Part shown: in pieces, positions 56,247-59,823 of the stretch
How positions within the stretch are numbered: position 1 is the stretch's first letter
How the letters are laid out: the number at the start of each line of letters is the position of its first letter
From: Candidatus Margulisiibacteriota bacterium
GTDB taxonomy: Bacteria; Margulisbacteria; Riflemargulisbacteria; GWF2-39-127
Assembly (NCBI GenBank): GCA_003242895.1
Contig: QKMY01000061.1
Span: forward strand, 1-59,823
Direction of reading: 5' to 3'
Length of the DNA: 59,823 nt
The notes under the pieces: model-generated
The model's database searches: none
Seen by the model: the letters and a program-made list of their open reading frames with translations, nothing else
What the model was told of the DNA's origin: nothing
Position numbers and translations under genes: made by a program

Positions 56247-57617
56247 TTACCAGCCAATCCCATATTTTAGTGGAATGAATGAAAGGATTTTGGAATTAGC
56301 TTTAGTGGGAAAAAAATTGGACATATCAGCTGAGCTTTTTATAATTACATAGTTCCGTTTGCTAAGGTCTTGAGTTAAATGGTCAATCCTGTTTTGCAAA
56401 TATTTCCGGGTTACTTTTGCCGTAATAACAGTAGGGAAGGAATTATGAATATACTGCGAAGGAAACCGATCGCAAACCAGCTCGCGATGAATGGTGGAGC
56501 CAGCCCTTAATGCCAGATAATGTATCCGTATCTCATCAGTTTCTAATCTGGAGATCAGTTCAATTGTAGCCTCAAGATCAGATTCTTCGGTATCCGGAAG
56601 ATCAAGGATCCAACTGCTTCTGGTCCGAAACCCGAACTCTTTGCTCTGTTGCACGGTCTTCAGAATCATGTCGCGAGTGGAATGTTTTTTTATAGACTGA
56701 AGGATGCGCTCACTCCCTGATTCCAGTCCATAATGTATCCACCTGAAACCTGCCTCGTACATTTTTTTCAAGAGATCAGTATTAACTGTATTTACAGCGG
56801 CTAGGCAACCCAGGGAGACATCCAGTTTTTTCTCAATGATAAGGTTACAGATATCAATTATTCTTTGATTATCAACTGTTGCGTTATCATCAAGAAATAT
56901 AATCTTTTTTGATCCGGTAGTTTTAACTAAATATTCAATTTCGTCTGCAACAAGAGTAGCAGATTTACCCTGCCAGTTACCCCAGAACGAAGGGGTAGGG
57001 CAGTAAGAACAACTTCCGTTACAACCGCGGCTGCTCAAGATACTGCGAACTTCAATATAGTGGTCAATGTCAATCAGTCTCCTGTCTGGCATAGGGAGAT
57101 CGTTAATGTCAGTATATTCTTGCAGGCCGTTTTTGATGATTTTATTGGCACTGCGAAAAATAATACCGTTGATCGTTGATAAAACCGGTGTATCCCAGGT
57201 TTTTTCCTTTAGTAATTGTGATAAAGCGGTTTCCATGTGGAACGTTATTATTATGTCTAAAAGGTTACATTGCTCGAATACCAGTTCTGGAAAATAGGTT
57301 GCTGTTTTCCCGCCAAGAACCGTTTTGATATTGTGTTGTGCAGCGATATTGATAATCAGGTTAATTTCGATTAGGGTTCCTGTTGTGTGAAGCGGGATAT
57401 GGTAGTCAAGGGTAAGGACGATAACCTCCGGCTTTTTATTATCAAATACGTGTTCCAGATCATCGGCTTGTAATTGTTCCGTATCCATATCAATTATTGA
57501 TACCTTATGACCGAAAGTGGCGATATAGGTTGCCAGAGAGATGATATCAATGGGCTCGATAAGTATATTTTTATCCGAAAAGGGTACATTCGGGGGATTA
57601 ATAAAAAGAATATTCAT
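56247..57617 (-). CDS. B12-binding-type radical SAM enzyme of the operon
   Basis: The 456-residue protein has a Rossmann B12-binding-like domain (about 1-145: ILFINPPNVPFSDKN, DIISLATYIATFGHKV) and a radical SAM core with C199, C203 and C206 in RGCNGSCSYCPTPS. IIFLDDNATVDNQR, RWIHYGLESGSERILQSI and SSWILDLPDTEESDLEA are typical of the cobalamin-dependent branch. A clear DxHxxG cobalamin motif is not visible, so B12 use is not certain. It starts 39 bases after the macro-domain gene on the same strand. Likely reactions are methylation of an unactivated carbon or a ring rearrangement. Confidence 0.85.
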   Translation of the reverse strand: MNILFINPPNVPFSDKNILIEPIDIISLATYIATFGHKVSIIDMDTEQLQADDLEHVFDNKKPEVIVLTLDYHIPLHTTGTLIEINLIINIAAQHNIKTVLGGKTATYFPELVFEQCNLLDIIITFHMETALSQLLKEKTWDTPVLSTINGIIFRSANKIIKNGLQEYTDINDLPMPDRRLIDIDHYIEVRSILSSRGCNGSCSYCPTPSFWGNWQGKSATLVADEIEYLVKTTGSKKIIFLDDNATVDNQRIIDICNLIIEKKLDVSLGCLAAVNTVNTDLLKKMYEAGFRWIHYGLESGSERILQSIKKHSTRDMILKTVQQSKEFGFRTRSSWILDLPDTEESDLEATIELISRLETDEIRIHYLALRAGSTIHRELVCDRFPSQYIHNSFPTVITAKVTRKYLQNRIDHLTQDLSKRNYVIIKSSADMSNFFPTKANSKILSFIPLKYGIGW

Positions 57618-57656
57618 AATAAGAGTATACTAACATTTTTAATGCAAGATACGGAA

Positions 57657-59549
57657 CTATTCGTTACTTCCATAGCCTGAACTTCGACCGGAGTAAACTG
57701 GACTATATGATGATCTCTGCACGCTTTTAAGCCGGGCTGCTTCCAACTCCAGTTGTTTTTTATCCTGAACTAAGCTTTCATTTTTGCTCTGCAATTGGTA
57801 GTTGTCGCGTCGTAGTTTATTCATCTGATGTTTTGTATCTGCTAATTCCGTGTCCATTTCGGATAGTTGCTGTTTTAGTCTGGTGATTATTTCAGGATCA
57901 CCAATTGTGCCAAACATGGTATCGAAACCTTTTTTAAGATGGGTGCATTTTGCTTTAAAGGTGGTTAATTGGTCAAGTTTTTCATTGATAGCTGCAAACT
58001 GCGGCGCATCCGTGGATACTTCCATCATATCGGCCATATGGGCAAGTGCTGTCTTCTGTTTCTGGTAAGTATCTTCCAGTTCTTTTATTTTTTTTTCGAG
58101 TTCTTCAATGTTTAATTTGCATGAGACTTCGATTAAACGAGTAAGCTTTTCCTGAGATATGCTGTAACCAAAAGCCTCTAATACTTCATGAAGGAGCTCT
58201 TTATTCAAGGCCATTTTGGGATTGCCTGATTTTTCTACAATGAACTCTAATAGCTTGGACCTTGTATCTTTATCGGATTCTTTTCCGGTAATTTGTTCTA
58301 TTGCATCAACCAGGACCCTTCGGGCAACCGTATACTCCGGATTGAAATCTGTTTCAGTATGCGGGGTAAACTTTTTACTCAATTCTTCAATGAAAGTAAG
58401 ATAGGATTGTTCGCCGTATGCTTTAGTACTTACTCCTTCAGGCGCATCGATAGCCTTGCCGTGAGCAATAGCCTGATTGATCACGACCACAAAAGTATTT
58501 AAACTTTTGTCGTCGCCTTTTTCTTTAAGAAAACGATTTATTGCAGAATATAACGCTTTTGCTGATTCCCTGGGCGTCAGGTCACTTAATAGCCCTGTGT
58601 TTAGCGCTGGGAACGCAATTGATTTCAGCCCGGCAGCATCAGCTTGCAGCAAAGCATTATACGCTGCTTTTTCTGTTACTGCGTAAGCATCACTTTCCGG
58701 CAAAGCACTTACAATATTTACAAAAGCAACTGGCTGACCTTTTCTCTCTCTGAGTATCTTGTGTACAAGGTCTGTATGTTTCGAATATTTCGTTGAATCG
58801 AGCCCAAGATCGAGTTGATTGTCATGGTAGTTTATCGGACTAAGATAATAATTTTTCTGTGAACTTAATAGTCCGGTATTTGCCAGGACCTCCCTGATTT
58901 GTATGGAATCCTCAAGAGAGATAGTATCATTTACAAAGCTGTCATCGCTAACCCGGCTTATACCTTTTTGAGATAACAGTTCTAAGGTTTTTCTTATGAA
59001 AGGGTCATGCGCTGTAAATTTACCGGAATTGAGCCCAAGATTAACTGATAGGTCATTATAAACAATATTTGTTAGATAATATCGCTGGCCAGTTAGGAGA
59101 ATATTGTTCTTAACAAGAATTTCTCTGATTTTTTTTGAATCCTTTACTGTCAGGCCATCTCTGGCAAATAGATCTTCCTCTATACGCCCCTTATCCCAGG
59201 GAGCAGCGGTTAAGAAGGCATCGCCATAATCTTTGCCAGCAATCTCAGTGTTGATCTGTTCCCAGGTTTTTCTGATTGCTAGCTGGTCCCAATAATTTTT
59301 TCTTGCCGTGATAATTGATCCGGCGACCCCTCCTCTGGAAGCTTCATCTTTAAGATGAGGGACTACCCAGGCATCTACATTATCTAGTTTGGTAATGTCC
59401 CCAAGCGCGACAATAATCTCGGTTTTTTTAGCTATCCTTTTTCCAACCGCTGTTTTTATTTTTGCGTTGGATTTGATCCTGCCGAGAATCCCGGATGACT
59501 GGTCCTGATAAACCGGAATTGAGGCTGTTCCTATAATTTTTCTCAGCAT
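57657..59549 (-). CDS. Macro-domain protein with duplicated insert and C-terminal coiled coil
   Basis: The 630-residue protein shows the two halves of a macro domain, which normally binds ADP-ribose. Residues about 44-118 hold IIVALGDITKLDNVDAWVV and RGGVAGSII; residues about 272-360 hold FVNIVSALPESDAYA and LKSIAFPALNTGLLSDL. The usual Asn pair of the binding loop is replaced by PHL. Between the halves are about 150 residues with two similar units (131-192 and 208-267), each with DSxxIREVL/ILxxxxLL and YYLxxIxYxDxxxxLGLxS. A helical region and a long coiled coil (about 485-610) follow, then a Ser/Tyr/Gly tail. AGGAGA stands before the ATG. Confidence 0.75.
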   Translation of the reverse strand: MLRKIIGTASIPVYQDQSSGILGRIKSNAKIKTAVGKRIAKKTEIIVALGDITKLDNVDAWVVPHLKDEASRGGVAGSIITARKNYWDQLAIRKTWEQINTEIAGKDYGDAFLTAAPWDKGRIEEDLFARDGLTVKDSKKIREILVKNNILLTGQRYYLTNIVYNDLSVNLGLNSGKFTAHDPFIRKTLELLSQKGISRVSDDSFVNDTISLEDSIQIREVLANTGLLSSQKNYYLSPINYHDNQLDLGLDSTKYSKHTDLVHKILRERKGQPVAFVNIVSALPESDAYAVTEKAAYNALLQADAAGLKSIAFPALNTGLLSDLTPRESAKALYSAINRFLKEKGDDKSLNTFVVVINQAIAHGKAIDAPEGVSTKAYGEQSYLTFIEELSKKFTPHTETDFNPEYTVARRVLVDAIEQITGKESDKDTRSKLLEFIVEKSGNPKMALNKELLHEVLEAFGYSISQEKLTRLIEVSCKLNIEELEKKIKELEDTYQKQKTALAHMADMMEVSTDAPQFAAINEKLDQLTTFKAKCTHLKKGFDTMFGTIGDPEIITRLKQQLSEMDTELADTKHQMNKLRRDNYQLQSKNESLVQDKKQLELEAARLKSVQRSSYSPVYSGRSSGYGSNE

Positions 59550-59823
59550 TGTTTTCTCCTGTGAAGGTTCTATTGCTTGCTATTAGTTTTTGTTTGAATC
59601 TTGAGGAATTAAAACTTTAGCTGCATCTTATAAATGTATCGACATGAGTTTTTAAAAATCTCTCAAATTTTCAAATGTTTTTCCAAGAATATATGACCTT
59701 TATTCCGATATATATTCCGATATCCCCAACTCCTAAACAGAGAACTATATCAACTCAAAAAAACATTGTAGTGATATTGAAAAATAGAGTCAAACAAGGA
59801 TCACCTAATTGGTGAGAAAATAT
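59550..59823 (-). promoter_or_regulatory. Upstream region of the six-gene operon with short repeats
   Basis: No gene is supported in the last 274 bases. A 12-base tandem repeat (TATTCCGATATA, then TATTCCGATATC) lies at 59701-59724, and an inverted repeat TCACC-TAATT-GGTGA lies at 59801-59815. On the minus strand TATAAG near 59628-59633 could be a -10 box, but no good -35 box is present. The repeats are candidate binding sites for a regulator of the operon. Confidence 0.4.

Noticed and set aside
53775-59549. RiPP precursor peptide for the radical SAM and ATP-grasp enzymes
   Set aside because: Genes overlap or lie close together, leaving no space for a precursor ORF; the ATP-grasp is of the GshF/CphA type rather than a known RiPP type. 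A distant precursor cannot be excluded.

Overview
The window looks like the chromosome of an uncultivated, low-GC bacterium with a double-membrane type of envelope. It carries a pilus secretin, BON-domain proteins and many TTG or GTG starts. No ribosomal gene or other taxonomic anchor is present. A candidate phylum such as Margulisbacteria/WOR-1 or a relative is only a guess.

Left accessory end (1-5.2 kb). Three unrelated cassette-like genes (a DUF2971 protein, a Gly-rich hypothetical protein and a HEPN/Toprim protein) are each followed by an imperfect inverted repeat with integron attC features: a 5' YAAC box and a 3' GTTAGRC box. A tyrosine-recombinase pseudogene follows. It has two frameshifts and has lost its catalytic C-terminus, and it lacks the IntI-specific insert. 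The array is therefore best read as a cluster of attC sites without a visible integrase. A small pyrimidine-dimer glycosylase homologue closes this region.

Core and envelope region (5.2-22.6 kb). This holds a chemoreceptor, a fused PabB-PabC for p-aminobenzoate, an aconitase-family hydro-lyase pair (LeuC/LeuD-like) and an M23 peptidase. A long plus-strand run follows with two GT2 glycosyltransferases, a NodB-type deacetylase, a B12-type radical SAM enzyme, an LPG-synthase/flippase-like membrane protein, two methyltransferases and two large membrane proteins. It looks like a lipid-linked glycan pathway.

Tad pilus region (22.7-32.8 kb). CpaB, a secretin with added LysM and peptidoglycan-binding-like segments, TadZ, TadA, TadB and TadC are followed by exported hypothetical proteins and a YqeG-type HAD phosphatase. 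Prepilin, prepilin peptidase and TadE/F are not in the window. A second chemoreceptor follows.

Housekeeping and stress region (35.1-50.8 kb). This contains a 6S-RNA-like gene with a clear promoter just upstream of purA, a tRNA-Lys, a slipin, a MATE transporter and a phosphatase flanked by beta-rich domains. It also holds two three-BON-domain paralogues that share an almost identical promoter, a FAD/Rieske oxidoreductase, a HhH-GPD-like protein, an L-lactate permease, a TPR-glycosyltransferase, a zinc alcohol dehydrogenase and a cold-shock protein.

Candidate new system (51.1-59.8 kb). Six tightly packed minus-strand genes run as one operon: a macro-domain protein interrupted by a duplicated insert and ending in a coiled coil; a B12-type radical SAM enzyme; a CoaE-like kinase; a radical SAM enzyme fused to a DUF3419/BtaA-like domain; a methyltransferase; and an ATP-grasp ligase. 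A NUDT9-like ADP-ribose pyrophosphatase converges on its end. Together they suggest an undescribed biosynthetic or modification pathway, possibly involving an ADP-ribose- or nucleotide-bearing intermediate. The individual domain calls rest on visible motifs; the joint function is inference.
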